Positions 10,478 to 19,757 are shown, counted from the first letter of the stretch. The stretch is 64,000 nucleotides of DNA from Bacteroidota bacterium (GCA_016705125.1 JADIYW010000026.1:36510-100509), one strand, 5' to 3'. The notes: generated by a model from the letters alone, not told the origin. Made by a program: numbers and translations.

Positions 10478-13351
10478 CTACTCCACTATTATTTTACCAT
10501 TTCCAAGTAAAACACCATCTTCTTTAATATTAAAAATATAAAAACCAGCACTTAAGTCTTCTCTTTTAATGATTGTTTGCTTATTCGTTCCTCTTTTCTG
10601 CATAACCAATCTACCATTCAAATCATAAATTTCGAGGTCAAAACCATCACCATCAAATTTATCGAGGAACAAGATTGCTTCATTTCTCATCGGATTTGGA
10701 TACAATTTGGCCGAGAGTAAAGTATTGGGTTTAGGTACAAACAAGGCAATTCTTACAAAATCTTTACCGACAGTATGAAATACCTGATTGGTAACAACAG
10801 CTCTTGTATAATCGAAAAACACATTGGCCCTATTATAAATTTTGGTACCATTAGGTACATTTTCTTTTACCCTAATTCTAAACTTAAAAAATGCACTTCG
10901 CTCCAATACTGGACTGCTAGCTCCTTTCAAATTTATATTATCAAACACTACTTTTAATACACCATTATCATGCAATTCAAAAGAAAGCCCACTACTATAA
11001 CTTCCCATTTTAAAAGTGCTAATATCAAGAAAAGGAGAAAGTGAATCTATAATTTCAATTTGTTTAATCGAATCATTGAATTCATTTTCGAAGAAAACAG
11101 TGTAATCAATATATGAATTTGGCAAAATAAATCTTTCTGGATCATAGCCTACAGGTTGGGCGATTTGTCGTTGATTAGCGGTGCTAAGTACACTTTCTTT
11201 ATAATCAATTGCAATAAAATCTGTTTCATCATCTTGAGGAAAAATGGACACAAAACCAGTATTAAATCCTAAAGTTCGATTTGCTTGGCAACCTTCGAGT
11301 ACATAAGATGCAGTTTCATCACCCAAAAGTTCAGGTAAAGCATTATCTTCTTCTACTTCCAACCTAAATGTTTTTCCATCACCTGCAGGTACAGCAATTA
11401 TAGTTTCTTCTCCAGCTCCTAATTGGAAATCAAATGCTTGTCTTATTACTTCATCTTGAATAACGATGCCTCCCTTTGGACCACCCATTGGCCCTTTAAT
11501 ATTTTTAATTCTAAATTTTATCGAATCGCCAGTACATTGTCCACTAACTTCAATATCAGGCCCTAAATAAGTAACAGGCAAACAAACATTATCTGGAAAA
11601 ATATGTGCTTTTACAAAATATGCCTCTCCGTCTATAGTTGAATCGCAATCAACTATAACATCTATGTAAAAGGTGCCTGAAGATTGAGCCTCAATATTTC
11701 CCAATGGAAAACTATATATTTTACCATTTTGAACATTAAAGGGTATGCTACTACTTGTATAATCCAAATATGGATCTAACTCAATTTCTACAAATGCACC
11801 AGCTACATCATTGCCACTTTTATTGGCATAATTGACTGTATATCTTGCTGGATTACATCTCTCCAATTTAGGCACACCTAAATCTACAAACAATTCGTTA
11901 CAATTTTCATTCGGCTTTGCAGCAAAAACAATTGCCTTAGACATGTGTGTTTCACCAAAAACAACTATTTGAACAGAATCACAACTCATTTTCCAACTGG
12001 GATGTTGATCAATATTTATTGTAACTTCAAAAGTTCCAGTATCAATAAGCATATCATAATTTCCATTCTTATCCGTTTCTGCAAAGAAAGTTCCATTAGC
12101 ACCCTTTGCAGTTACAATCCATCCTTCTAGGTTATAATCTGATGCATTTGGAAGACAATCTTTATTAATATCAGCATATACTTTACCATAAAGTTTATCA
12201 TTATAGGTTTCACCCAAGTCATTTGTTCTAAATACATATACATCAGTTGGACCAACAGTTGATTCATTAGAATATCCAGCAATGGCAAATCCTCCATCAC
12301 TTAATTGTTGAAAACTGCGCGCTCTTTCAATTTTTACATCACCCAATTCCTTTGTAGAAATCACTTGACCATCAAAATTAATTTTGATAAGTAAAATCTG
12401 ACCTGTTGTATTAGAAGAAGTTGAATTACAACCTAAAATATATCCATCTGATTGTGGTTCTACATGGTATCCCTCAGATTTTCCAAGTCCAACATAAAAA
12501 CGGCTCCACTCTTTAACGCCATTCGAATCAACTTTTAAAACAAATATTTTCCTATCGGCTGCAAATCTTGATTCGCCACACATTATAAATCCCTTATCTG
12601 GAGTAGGTTTTATATCCCTTACAACACCGAAATTGAAAGATTCATATACTTTTGAAAAAATAACATTAGCGTTCTTATCCAATTTTGCTAACAAAACTCT
12701 AAATGCTAAAGTATTTGGATTTAAAGAACTGCCCGTAATTACAAAACCGCCATTTTCCAATCCCTCCAAGTCAGTTCCTACATTAAAATTATCAGTAGCT
12801 CCAAAATTATTTTCAAACAAAACATTCCCATCAAAATCTATTTTTACAAGTTTAATTTTTGAGTCATTTGCATTTACAACATTAGTGCCCATAATCACAA
12901 ATCCATCTGTGGTTTTTGACATAGTTAGGATATTCAAATTAAAACCCAAGATATTAATTCCCTTCTCCCATTTTTTCTTGCCAAAAGCATCTAATTTCAT
13001 TACATAAGCATTCTTAAAGCCAGCAATATCTCTTGAAGCCAAAACCATAAAACCACCATCTTCCATTTCCAAAATGGCGTGTCCATTTTCAATAGACTCG
13101 TCTCCATATTTATAATCCCATATTTTTTTGCCAAATTGATCCAATCTCAATACATAAACCTGAAGGTCGTTAACCACATTACCTGAGGTTCCACAAATGA
13201 TAAAACCACCATCGAGTGTTTGCCTAATAAAAGTGGCAGTTTCGGCGCTATCCTGACCAAAATTCTTTTCCCACTTTTGTGCAAAAGAATGGGTAGAACA
13301 ACATAAATAAATTGCCGCAAGCAATAATATTCTTTTTAAAAATCCATTCAT
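10478..13351 (-). CDS. Large secreted repeat protein with DUF11-like domain and type A T9SS sorting domain
   Basis: A 957-residue exported protein of unknown function. It begins with a signal peptide (residues 1-24, cut before QKWEKNFG). Residues about 25-375 hold six or so repeats of about 50-60 residues, each centred on a GGF-type motif (LDGGFIICGTS, MEDGGFMVLAS, LENGGFVITGS, TPDKGFIMCGES, LSDGGFAIAGYS), probably blades of a beta-propeller. A carboxypeptidase-like segment (VYADINKDCLPNASDYNLEG) and Ig-like folds follow. Near 740-870 is the conserved region with YIDYTVFFEN and IYNRANVFFDYT found in many T9SS proteins. The last 75 residues are a type A sorting domain (KLYPNPMRNEAIL ... LEIYDLNGRLV ... 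LSAGFYIFNIKEDG). It is probably fixed to the cell surface or released. No enzyme motif was seen. Confidence 0.85.
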   Translation of the reverse strand: MNGFLKRILLLAAIYLCCSTHSFAQKWEKNFGQDSAETATFIRQTLDGGFIICGTSGNVVNDLQVYVLRLDQFGKKIWDYKYGDESIENGHAILEMEDGGFMVLASRDIAGFKNAYVMKLDAFGKKKWEKGINILGFNLNILTMSKTTDGFVIMGTNVVNANDSKIKLVKIDFDGNVLFENNFGATDNFNVGTDLEGLENGGFVITGSSLNPNTLAFRVLLAKLDKNANVIFSKVYESFNFGVVRDIKPTPDKGFIMCGESRFAADRKIFVLKVDSNGVKEWSRFYVGLGKSEGYHVEPQSDGYILGCNSTSSNTTGQILLIKINFDGQVISTKELGDVKIERARSFQQLSDGGFAIAGYSNESTVGPTDVYVFRTNDLGETYNDKLYGKVYADINKDCLPNASDYNLEGWIVTAKGANGTFFAETDKNGNYDMLIDTGTFEVTINIDQHPSWKMSCDSVQIVVFGETHMSKAIVFAAKPNENCNELFVDLGVPKLERCNPARYTVNYANKSGNDVAGAFVEIELDPYLDYTSSSIPFNVQNGKIYSFPLGNIEAQSSGTFYIDVIVDCDSTIDGEAYFVKAHIFPDNVCLPVTYLGPDIEVSGQCTGDSIKFRIKNIKGPMGGPKGGIVIQDEVIRQAFDFQLGAGEETIIAVPAGDGKTFRLEVEEDNALPELLGDETASYVLEGCQANRTLGFNTGFVSIFPQDDETDFIAIDYKESVLSTANQRQIAQPVGYDPERFILPNSYIDYTVFFENEFNDSIKQIEIIDSLSPFLDISTFKMGSYSSGLSFELHDNGVLKVVFDNINLKGASSPVLERSAFFKFRIRVKENVPNGTKIYNRANVFFDYTRAVVTNQVFHTVGKDFVRIALFVPKPNTLLSAKLYPNPMRNEAILFLDKFDGDGFDLEIYDLNGRLVMQKRGTNKQTIIKREDLSAGFYIFNIKEDGVLLGNGKIIVE

Positions 13352-13471
13352 ATATATTTAGATTACAGTACTTTAACAATAATACACAAATTTATAAAAA
13401 TAAAACGAAATACTAAAAAACATTTTTTTATCTTTATCGGAAATTTTTTGCCATTTTAAAGCTATTTATCG

Positions 13472-14884
13472 ATGTATACCAGTAAAATGATTAGAGTTTA
13501 CAAATCTCTAAGTGATGCCGAATTAAGAAAATTCAAAAAGTGGGTCTATTCACCATTTGCAAATCGACATACAGATGTTCAAAAAATGATAGATTTTTTA
13601 ATGTCTCGTGCTAGCATTTCGCCTGCCACTACAAATAAGGAAAGAGCATATAACTTCATTTTTCCTGACGAAACAATAGATTTAAAGAAACTAAGGTATG
13701 TAATGGCTTATACTTTAGATGTTTTAGAAGAATTTATTGCTTATATGGCATTTAGTAGAAATAAATCAGATTTCAACAATATTTTAGCCAAAGAATATAG
13801 AGAAAGAAAATTAAGCAGTTTTGCAAATGAATCGCTTGAAAACTTTAAAGAAACTTTAAAAAATTATCCTCTAAAAGACAGTAATGCTTTAAGAAAACAT
13901 TTCGATTATGAACTTGAAAATTTATATCAAATTGGAGATGAAAACAGACACGGATTTTTTAATTTTAAGGAAGTAGTTTCAACACTTAATGTTTATTATA
14001 TAGCCGAAACGTTAAAACATGCATGTTCGATATTAATGCATGAAACGATGAGTGATAAAAAATATGAAATACCATTAATTGATTCCATTTTAGAGGAGGT
14101 GGAAAAGAATGATTATGAACAATACCCAGCAGTTTTAGTCTATTTTTATATCTACAAATCGCTTTTATCACCATCTGAAAATTATTATTTCGATAAATTA
14201 ATGCCATTGCTCGACAACAATGAACAATTTTTTACCCATTCAGAATGGAAAGACGTTTACCTTTTTACAATAAATTATAGTATAAAAAGAGTGAATTCAA
14301 TTGATGGAGATTATCAAACACTTTTCTCACTCTATAAAAAATCATTGGAGAAAGGCTATCTGCTAAATATGAACGAAATAGATAAATTTGCTTACCGAAA
14401 TATTACACGGGTAGGTTTAATCTTAGGTGAATATGATTGGGTAAAAACATTTTTAGAAGAATACAAAGATAAATTAGACCCCAAATACAAAGAACAAGTA
14501 TACTTAATTAATCTGGCTCAATACTATTTCTCCATAAAAGCATTTGATAAAACTATGCCTTTATTATTAACTGTAGAATATTCAGATGTATTGCATGTGA
14601 TTGGTGCCAAATTGATGCTTATGAAAATATACTACGAAACCAATGAATTTGATGCCTTAGATTCGTTTATAGAAAGTTTTGGCACCTTTTTAAAAAGAAA
14701 GAAAAAGCTTGGATATCACAAAAAAGTATATCTAAACATACTAAATATGACAAAACTATTACTCAAATTAGATGATTATGATATAATTGAAAAAGAAAGA
14801 GTAAGAGCGAAAATTGAAATGACAAAACCTGTAGGCGAAAAAAATTGGTTAATGGAACAATTAAATAAAAAAAATAAGCGATGA
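13472..14884 (+). CDS. Uncharacterised all-helical protein (family A, copy 1)
   Basis: A 470-residue cytoplasmic protein with no signal peptide, membrane helix or catalytic motif. It reads as continuous amphipathic helices rich in Leu, Tyr, Glu and Lys, like a TPR-type solenoid. Conserved-looking points are LSDAELRKFKKWVYSPFANR (residues 14-33) and FPDETIDLKKLRYVMAYTLD (about 66-85). The same architecture and length occur in the gene at 39595-41040, so the two appear to be distant paralogues. ATG 13472 is taken as start, with ATG 13487 possible. Its stop overlaps the start of the MaoC-like gene by four bases, indicating translational coupling. I remember similar unnamed proteins in Bacteroidota genomes but no assigned role. 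Confidence 0.75.
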   Translation: MYTSKMIRVYKSLSDAELRKFKKWVYSPFANRHTDVQKMIDFLMSRASISPATTNKERAYNFIFPDETIDLKKLRYVMAYTLDVLEEFIAYMAFSRNKSDFNNILAKEYRERKLSSFANESLENFKETLKNYPLKDSNALRKHFDYELENLYQIGDENRHGFFNFKEVVSTLNVYYIAETLKHACSILMHETMSDKKYEIPLIDSILEEVEKNDYEQYPAVLVYFYIYKSLLSPSENYYFDKLMPLLDNNEQFFTHSEWKDVYLFTINYSIKRVNSIDGDYQTLFSLYKKSLEKGYLLNMNEIDKFAYRNITRVGLILGEYDWVKTFLEEYKDKLDPKYKEQVYLINLAQYYFSIKAFDKTMPLLLTVEYSDVLHVIGAKLMLMKIYYETNEFDALDSFIESFGTFLKRKKKLGYHKKVYLNILNMTKLLLKLDDYDIIEKERVRAKIEMTKPVGEKNWLMEQLNKKNKR

Positions 14885-15735
14885 AACAAATAGAAATCGA
14901 CCTAAATACAAAATGGTGGAATTTGTATCCAAATATTCTATTTACAAAAGTAAAAAAAGGACCTTTAAGTCTGCCAGAAATTGAAATTTTACAACAAAAT
15001 GTACCATTTGACGCCAAAGAAATAGGCAAATACAATCAATTATGCGAAATTGAAGAAACGGTATTCGTGCCTCCCACCTACTTACATATAATTTGTATGC
15101 CAAGCCACCTAAGCCTATTAACGCATAAAGATACTGGGCTAGCACTTTTTGGACTTATTCATTTGTCGAATAGGATAAAACAATTTCGAGGTATTAGAAA
15201 ATCAGAACTTATAAATACAAAAACAAAATTTGGTCAGCTTTTGGCTCATGACAAAGGGCAAGCTATAGAAATTATAACCCAAATTTTTGTTCAATCAGAA
15301 TTAGTTTGGGAATCATCCACTATTTTCTTAAAAAAAGGAAAAAATCCTATTGGACCTGAATTTATTGCTAAACAAATAGATATTGACACCCAATATACTA
15401 AAGAATTATGGACCTTTTCATTTTTCCTGGGACAAAAATATGCGCTAGTTTCAGGCGATTTTAACCCTATACATCTTTTCCCATTAAGTGCTAAACTATT
15501 TGGAATGCCAAAACATATTGCACATGGCATGTACTCGAAGGCCAAAATAATGGGCAATATTATGAAAGAAATAAAAAGCGATAAATTTGAGGTTACTGTT
15601 TATTTCAAACTTCCAATTTATTTGCCAGCTAATGTCATATTTAGAAAAAATAAAGAAAAAGAGCTAATTGTTTTTGATGTAGTAGATGAAAAAATGGAAA
15701 AACCCCACCTCAAAGGTTATTTCCAAACATTTTAG
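14881..15735 (+). CDS. MaoC-like hot-dog fold protein (acyl dehydratase family)
   Basis: A 284-residue protein whose second half carries the MaoC hydratase signature YALVSGDFNPIHLFP ... AHGMYSKAKIMG (residues about 187-225), including the Asp and His that activate water in enoyl-acyl hydration. The N-terminal half is probably a second, degenerate hot-dog domain, as in two-domain MaoC proteins. It may hydrate an enoyl-CoA or enoyl-ACP in the cytoplasm, but the substrate is unknown. It overlaps the preceding helical gene by 4 bases (ATGA). The acetyl-CoA carboxylase genes are a few genes downstream, so a lipid role is plausible, but a promoter separates them. Confidence 0.75.
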   Translation: MKQIEIDLNTKWWNLYPNILFTKVKKGPLSLPEIEILQQNVPFDAKEIGKYNQLCEIEETVFVPPTYLHIICMPSHLSLLTHKDTGLALFGLIHLSNRIKQFRGIRKSELINTKTKFGQLLAHDKGQAIEIITQIFVQSELVWESSTIFLKKGKNPIGPEFIAKQIDIDTQYTKELWTFSFFLGQKYALVSGDFNPIHLFPLSAKLFGMPKHIAHGMYSKAKIMGNIMKEIKSDKFEVTVYFKLPIYLPANVIFRKNKEKELIVFDVVDEKMEKPHLKGYFQTF

Positions 15736-15758
15736 CATTATTACCTTTAAATTAAGAC

Positions 15759-15788
15759 TTGCAAAGTTTAAATTAAAGCGTATCTTTG
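15759..15788 (+). promoter_or_regulatory. Bacteroidota-type promoter ahead of the DUF177-rpmF genes
   Basis: TTG at 15759-15761 and TATCTTTG at 15781-15788 are separated by 19 bases, fitting the TTG / TAnnTTTG consensus of the Bacteroidota primary sigma factor. The in-frame TTG at 15786 lies inside this -7 box, so the gene must start further down, at GTG 15816. Confidence 0.7.
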
Positions 15789-15815
15789 CAGTCCGTTTTA
15801 GGAAAATTAAGTAAA

Positions 15816-16358
15816 GTGGATAAGTTTAAAGAATATAAAATACCACATATTGGGCTTAAAAAAGAAGTTCATGACTTTATTTTCCATTTAGACGAAACGT
15901 TCTTTTCAAATTTTGAAGACTCAATCATTGGAAAATCAGCAATTGAGGCAAGGGTAAATTTTGACAAATCACATGAGCCGAATTTATTGACTTTTAAAAT
16001 AAAAGGCAATATAGATGCGGATTGTGATAAGTGTGCTGCTATAACTTCTATAAAAATAGAAGGAGAATTTCGTGTTTTCATAAAATTACATGATGAATTA
16101 GCGCTATCAAACGAGCTAGATGATCCAGAAATTTTGTTTATTAAGACAGACACACCTGAAATAGACTTGTCTTCTTATCTATATGAATTTTCACATCTTT
16201 GTATTCCTTTTATAAAAAGCTGTGAAAAGCCATTTGAATCCAAGGATTGTGATTTAGAAGTAGCATCAAAATTAAGTGCCTTAAAAAAAGCAGAAGAAAC
16301 TGAACACCAAATAACCGACCCAAGATGGGCGGGATTAAATAAATTAAAAGATAAATAA
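15816..16358 (+). CDS. DUF177 (YceD family) protein
   Basis: A 180-residue protein of the DUF177/YceD family, which sits next to the gene for ribosomal protein L32 in most bacteria and is linked to 23S rRNA maturation or accumulation. The start MDKFKEYKIPHIGLKKEVHD matches the N terminus usual in Bacteroidota. Two cysteines in DADCDKCAAITSIKIEGEFRV correspond to the typical C-x2-C region of the family. Towards the C terminus are the acidic DDPEILFIKTDTPEIDLSSY and the closing DPRWAGLNKL, a strong family signature. GTG 15816 is preferred to TTG 15786 because the latter is within the promoter. The L32 gene follows 9 bases after the stop. Confidence 0.88.
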   Translation: MDKFKEYKIPHIGLKKEVHDFIFHLDETFFSNFEDSIIGKSAIEARVNFDKSHEPNLLTFKIKGNIDADCDKCAAITSIKIEGEFRVFIKLHDELALSNELDDPEILFIKTDTPEIDLSSYLYEFSHLCIPFIKSCEKPFESKDCDLEVASKLSALKKAEETEHQITDPRWAGLNKLKDK

Positions 16359-16367
16359 TAAATAGTC

Positions 16368-16556
16368 ATGCCAAATCCGAAGCGCAAACATTCAAAACAA
16401 AGGAGAGACAAAAGAAGAACTCATGATCACGCTGCATTACCAAATGTTGCTGTTGACAAAACCACAGGCACACCTCACTTAATGCACCGTGCATTTAAAG
16501 TGGATGGTGACTTATTTTATAAAGGGAAATTATTTATCCAAGGATTCAAAGCATAA
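16368..16556 (+). CDS. rpmF: 50S ribosomal protein L32
   Basis: A 62-residue large-subunit ribosomal protein that starts MPNPKRKHSKQRRDKRRTHD, the near-invariant basic N terminus of L32. No cysteine pairs are present, so this is the zinc-free form. It is 9 bases downstream of DUF177, the conserved arrangement. A hairpin terminator follows before efp. In many Bacteroidota plsX and fabH come next; here they are absent and efp follows directly. Confidence 0.96.
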   Translation: MPNPKRKHSKQRRDKRRTHDHAALPNVAVDKTTGTPHLMHRAFKVDGDLFYKGKLFIQGFKA

Positions 16557-16581
16557 TCCTTTTGATTTCATAAACATATTG

Positions 16582-16617
16582 CCCGGTCGAGTATTTTTCA
16601 ACCGGGTATTTGTTTTT
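16582..16617 (+). terminator. Hairpin terminator after rpmF
   Basis: CCCGGT at 16582-16587 pairs with ACCGGG at 16601-16606, followed by the T-rich TATTTGTTTTT. The stem is only 6 bp with weak extension, so it may be an attenuator rather than a full stop before efp. Confidence 0.6.
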
Positions 16618-16637
16618 AAAAAAAATAAACATTTAAA

Positions 16638-17201
16638 ATGGCATCTACTTCAGAATTTAGAAATGGTTTCTGCTTTGAGTATAATAACGACATATATACT
16701 ATTGTAGAATTTTTGCACGTAAAACCTGGTAAAGGAGCTGCATTTGTAAGAACTAAATTAAAAAGTTTAACAAATGGTCGTGTACTTGAAAACAACTTTC
16801 CTTCAGGGGCAAAAGTAACCGATGTAAGGGTTGAAAGAAGGCAATATCAATTTTTATATGAAGAAGATGGCAATTACAATTTCATGAATAATGAAAATTT
16901 TGACCAAGTTGTAATTCCAAAAGAATTAATAAACAATACTGATTTACTTAAAGAAGGAGATGTTTGCGAAATCCTTTTTCATGCAGAAAAAGAAATACCT
17001 TTAACTTGTGAAATACCTGTATCTGTTATATTAGAAGTTACTTATACAGAAAATGGTTTAAAAGGAGATACCGCTACCAATGCCCTTAAACCTGCGACAG
17101 TAGAAACTGGAGCAACAGTAAGAGTGCCATTATTTGTAAATACTGGTGACAAAATAAAGATAAATACCACAGATAATTCATATATTGAGCGAGCAAAATA
17201 G
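16638..17201 (+). CDS. efp: Elongation factor P
   Basis: A 187-residue translation factor that binds between the P and E sites and rescues ribosomes stalled at polyproline. The N-terminal KOW-like domain ends in the loop HVKPGKGAAFVRTK, where Lys32 is the tip residue that is modified or used directly. The two OB-fold domains follow, with the family pattern PLTCEIPVSVILEV and the closing GDKIKINTTDNSYIERAK. Length is the family norm. The ATG is 18 bases after a run of A and T with no strong Shine-Dalgarno, as is usual here. accB begins 7 bases after the stop. Confidence 0.97.
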   Translation: MASTSEFRNGFCFEYNNDIYTIVEFLHVKPGKGAAFVRTKLKSLTNGRVLENNFPSGAKVTDVRVERRQYQFLYEEDGNYNFMNNENFDQVVIPKELINNTDLLKEGDVCEILFHAEKEIPLTCEIPVSVILEVTYTENGLKGDTATNALKPATVETGATVRVPLFVNTGDKIKINTTDNSYIERAK

Positions 17202-17208
17202 TTCTAGA

Positions 17209-17709
17209 ATGGATCAGAATCAAATAAAAGAGCTTATAAAGCTCATCAATCAAACAGAAATTGGAGAGTTAAAAATCCAAAACGGCGATTTTAAGATCTC
17301 TATAAGGAGAAAAGATTATCAAAAAAGGAGCAATACAAATACATCTGTTGTTAGCCAAATGCCAAACTTTACTCCTGGTCCAGCGCCTACTACTGCAATT
17401 GCTACTCCAACAGAGCAAAAAGAAGAAAATATTGCTGTTCCAACTCCTGTTGTTGAGAACAACGGTAAGTACATTACCATGAAATCCCCGATGATTGGTT
17501 CATTCTATCGTTCACCAGGACCTGATAAGGAACCTTATGTAAAAGTTGGAGATACTGTGGAAAAAGGTCAAGTTTTGTGTATGATTGAAGCAATGAAATT
17601 ATTCAATGAAATAGAATCTGAGTACTCAGGCACTATCGTAAAAGTACTTATAGACAATTCCTCTCCTGTAGAATACGACCAAGCTCTTTTTCTTATAGAC
17701 CCACAATAA
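17209..17709 (+). CDS. accB: Biotin carboxyl carrier protein of acetyl-CoA carboxylase
   Basis: A 166-residue carrier that takes the carboxybiotin between AccC and the carboxyltransferase during malonyl-CoA formation. The N terminus MDQNQIKELIKLINQTEIGE is the family helix. A Pro/Ala/Thr-rich linker (about residues 50-85) leads to the biotinyl domain KSPMIGSFYRSPGPDKEP ... MIEAMKLFNEIE. Lys130 of EAMKL is the expected biotinylation site. ATG 17209 is preferred to the in-frame TTG 17185, which lies inside efp and adds residues not seen in the family. accC starts 6 bases after the stop. Confidence 0.96.
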   Translation: MDQNQIKELIKLINQTEIGELKIQNGDFKISIRRKDYQKRSNTNTSVVSQMPNFTPGPAPTTAIATPTEQKEENIAVPTPVVENNGKYITMKSPMIGSFYRSPGPDKEPYVKVGDTVEKGQVLCMIEAMKLFNEIESEYSGTIVKVLIDNSSPVEYDQALFLIDPQ

Positions 17710-17715
17710 TTTATC

Positions 17716-19068
17716 GTGTTTAAGAAAATTTTAATAGCTAATCGGGGTGAAATAGCAATGCGTATAATACGTACTTGTAAAGAAATGAATATAAAAACAG
17801 TAGCTGTTTATTCTACTGCCGACCGTGATTCCATGCACACCCGATTTGCAGATGAGGCAGTGTGTATTGGTCCACCACAAAGCAAAGACTCCTACCTTAA
17901 CATACCAAGTATAATGGCAGCTGCCGAAATAACCAATGCGGATGCGATACATCCTGGTTATGGTTTTTTGGCTGAAAATGCATCTTTTGCAGAAATTTGT
18001 GGCGAATATGGCATTAAATTTATAGGTCCAACACCCGAAATGATTCGAAAAATGGGTGACAAAATTACTGCTAAAGAAACCGTTATTGCTGCTAATGTAC
18101 CTGTAGTACCAGGTTCAAAAGGCTTATTGGAGCATGCAGAAGAAGCAATTGAATTATCTGATAAAATTGGATACCCTGTTATACTAAAAGCAACGGCAGG
18201 TGGTGGCGGAAAAGGAATGCGAATAGCTTGGAATAAAGAAGAACTTGCAGATGCATTCAACATGGCATCGACTGAGGCTTTGGCTGCCTTTGGAAATGGA
18301 GGCATGTACCTTGAAAAATATATTGAAGAACCACGCCATATAGAAATACAAGTAGCTGGCGATCAATATGGAAATATTTGCCACCTCTCAGAAAGAGACT
18401 GTTCGATACAAAGAAGACACCAAAAACTAATTGAAGAATGTCCTTCACCCTTTGTTGATAAAAAATTAAGAGAAAGACTTGGCGAAGCTGCCTTAAATGC
18501 AGCAAAAGCAATTAATTATGAAGGCTTAGGAACCGTAGAGTTTTTGGTGGACAAACACAAGAATTTCTACTTTATGGAAATGAATACTCGTATCCAAGTA
18601 GAACATCCTGTAACCGAGGAAGTAATGGATTGGGATTTGGTAAAAGAACAAATAAAAATTGCAGCAGGCATTAAAATAACTGGAAAAAATTATTTTCCAA
18701 CCATTCATGCAATCGAATGTAGAATAAATGCTGAAGATCCATTTAAAAATTTCATGCCTAGTCCTGGCAAAATCACATTCTTACATACATCAAAAGGACA
18801 CGGAGTAAGAGTAGATACGCATGTAACAGCAGGATATACTATTCCTCCATACTATGATTCAATGATAGCTAAAATAATTTGTAGAGCCAATACAAGAATT
18901 GAAGCAATTGACAAAATGAAAAGAGCTTTGGATGAATTCTATATTGAAGGGATTAAAACAACTATTCCTTTCCATAAAGCACTTATGAATGATCCAGAAT
19001 TTAGAAAAGGAAACTTTACAACCAAATTTTTGGAAACATTCGACTTTAGCACAATGCCCAAAGATTGA
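17716..19068 (+). CDS. accC: Biotin carboxylase subunit of acetyl-CoA carboxylase
   Basis: A 450-residue ATP-grasp enzyme that carboxylates the biotin on AccB using ATP and bicarbonate. The N-terminal MFKKILIANRGEIAMRIIRT, the glycine-rich ATP loop ATAGGGGKGMRIA, the metal and bicarbonate region FYFMEMNTRIQVEHPVTEE and the INAEDP motif are all intact, and the length is standard. The start is GTG 17716, whose MFKKILIANRGE is in exact register with the family. It closes the efp-accB-accC operon. The carboxyltransferase genes accA and accD are not in this window. The downstream gene is convergent. Confidence 0.97.
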   Translation: MFKKILIANRGEIAMRIIRTCKEMNIKTVAVYSTADRDSMHTRFADEAVCIGPPQSKDSYLNIPSIMAAAEITNADAIHPGYGFLAENASFAEICGEYGIKFIGPTPEMIRKMGDKITAKETVIAANVPVVPGSKGLLEHAEEAIELSDKIGYPVILKATAGGGGKGMRIAWNKEELADAFNMASTEALAAFGNGGMYLEKYIEEPRHIEIQVAGDQYGNICHLSERDCSIQRRHQKLIEECPSPFVDKKLRERLGEAALNAAKAINYEGLGTVEFLVDKHKNFYFMEMNTRIQVEHPVTEEVMDWDLVKEQIKIAAGIKITGKNYFPTIHAIECRINAEDPFKNFMPSPGKITFLHTSKGHGVRVDTHVTAGYTIPPYYDSMIAKIICRANTRIEAIDKMKRALDEFYIEGIKTTIPFHKALMNDPEFRKGNFTTKFLETFDFSTMPKD

Positions 19069-19131
19069 GAAGAGGAAGATGTGAGATTTGAGAAATAAGA
19101 TTTAAGGTTTTTAATTGAAAATTAAACGTTT

Positions 19132-19524
19132 CTATTTTTTCAATTGAAATTCTCCAAGCCTGCCTGTAATCCAAACTTCTACCCACACAAATGCCACCAG
19201 CCAAAAAATTGCAGGAAAAATTTGAATGGGCTTAAAATCACTTTTTAGGGTCATAAACATAAAAATTACGACAGTACGTAAAAAAAACTTAATCATCATT
19301 CCAAACATTGAAAAACCAATTGCTTTGGAAGGATTAGCAGTAAGGCTTAGTTTTAAGATTTGCAAATAGATAAATCCAAATAGCGAAAATGTAATGGCAA
19401 AAAACAAGGAAGATTCCATAAATATGTTAGTGCTATCAAAAAAATCTAGCCCAAAAGAAAGCAATAATGAAAAGCAGGTAAAGATGAAATATGGCAGTAC
19501 TATTCTTTGATTAAATGATGTCAT
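19132..19524 (-). CDS. Four-helix membrane protein, probably AtpI-like
   Basis: A 130-residue protein made of four hydrophobic helices, at about residues 8-28, 34-57, 70-92 and 100-120. It starts within the end of the AtpZ-like gene (4-base overlap) and fits the small membrane protein that, in Bacteroidota, usually lies between atpZ and atpB. An AtpI-like role in assembling the ATP-synthase c-ring is an inference from topology and place; no diagnostic motif was seen. Unusually, no F-type ATPase subunit follows: accC is convergent 63 bases away. Confidence 0.6.
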   Translation of the reverse strand: MTSFNQRIVLPYFIFTCFSLLLSFGLDFFDSTNIFMESSLFFAITFSLFGFIYLQILKLSLTANPSKAIGFSMFGMMIKFFLRTVVIFMFMTLKSDFKPIQIFPAIFWLVAFVWVEVWITGRLGEFQLKK

Positions 19525-19757
19525 TTTTTTGAAAGCCGTTTGATAATACTATAAAATGAAATGCCGGTAAAAAAAACCAAAAATAGAATAGTAAAAATTG
19601 GCGTTTTCATTTTAAGCCATTTATCCAATTTCCATCCAATAAATGCACCCAAACCAACCGTTGCAAACATTTCAAAAGCCATACCTCCATATTGTGCATA
19701 GGTTTTGGCACCTTTATTTAGCTCCTCTAGATCATCCTTTTTGTTATTTTGCGACAT
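19521..19757 (-). CDS. AtpZ/AtpI family protein
   Basis: A 78-residue protein with a charged N terminus (MSQNNKKDDLEELNKGAKTY) and two short membrane helices, at about 24-41 and 51-70. The pattern YAQYGGMAFEMFATVGLGAF followed by GWKLDKWL is typical of the AtpZ/AtpI family encoded just ahead of the ATP-synthase operon. Members help c-ring assembly or magnesium handling in some bacteria. It overlaps the end of the bactofilin gene by 14 bases and the next gene by 4, so these are tightly coupled. Confidence 0.82.
   Translation of the reverse strand: MSQNNKKDDLEELNKGAKTYAQYGGMAFEMFATVGLGAFIGWKLDKWLKMKTPIFTILFLVFFTGISFYSIIKRLSKK

Noticed and set aside
15786..15815. TTG 15786 as start of the DUF177 gene
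   Set aside because: It lies inside the TATCTTTG promoter box; GTG 15816 matches the family's N terminus.
17185..17208. TTG 17185 as start of accB
   Set aside because: It is inside efp; ATG 17209 gives the usual N-terminal helix of the family.
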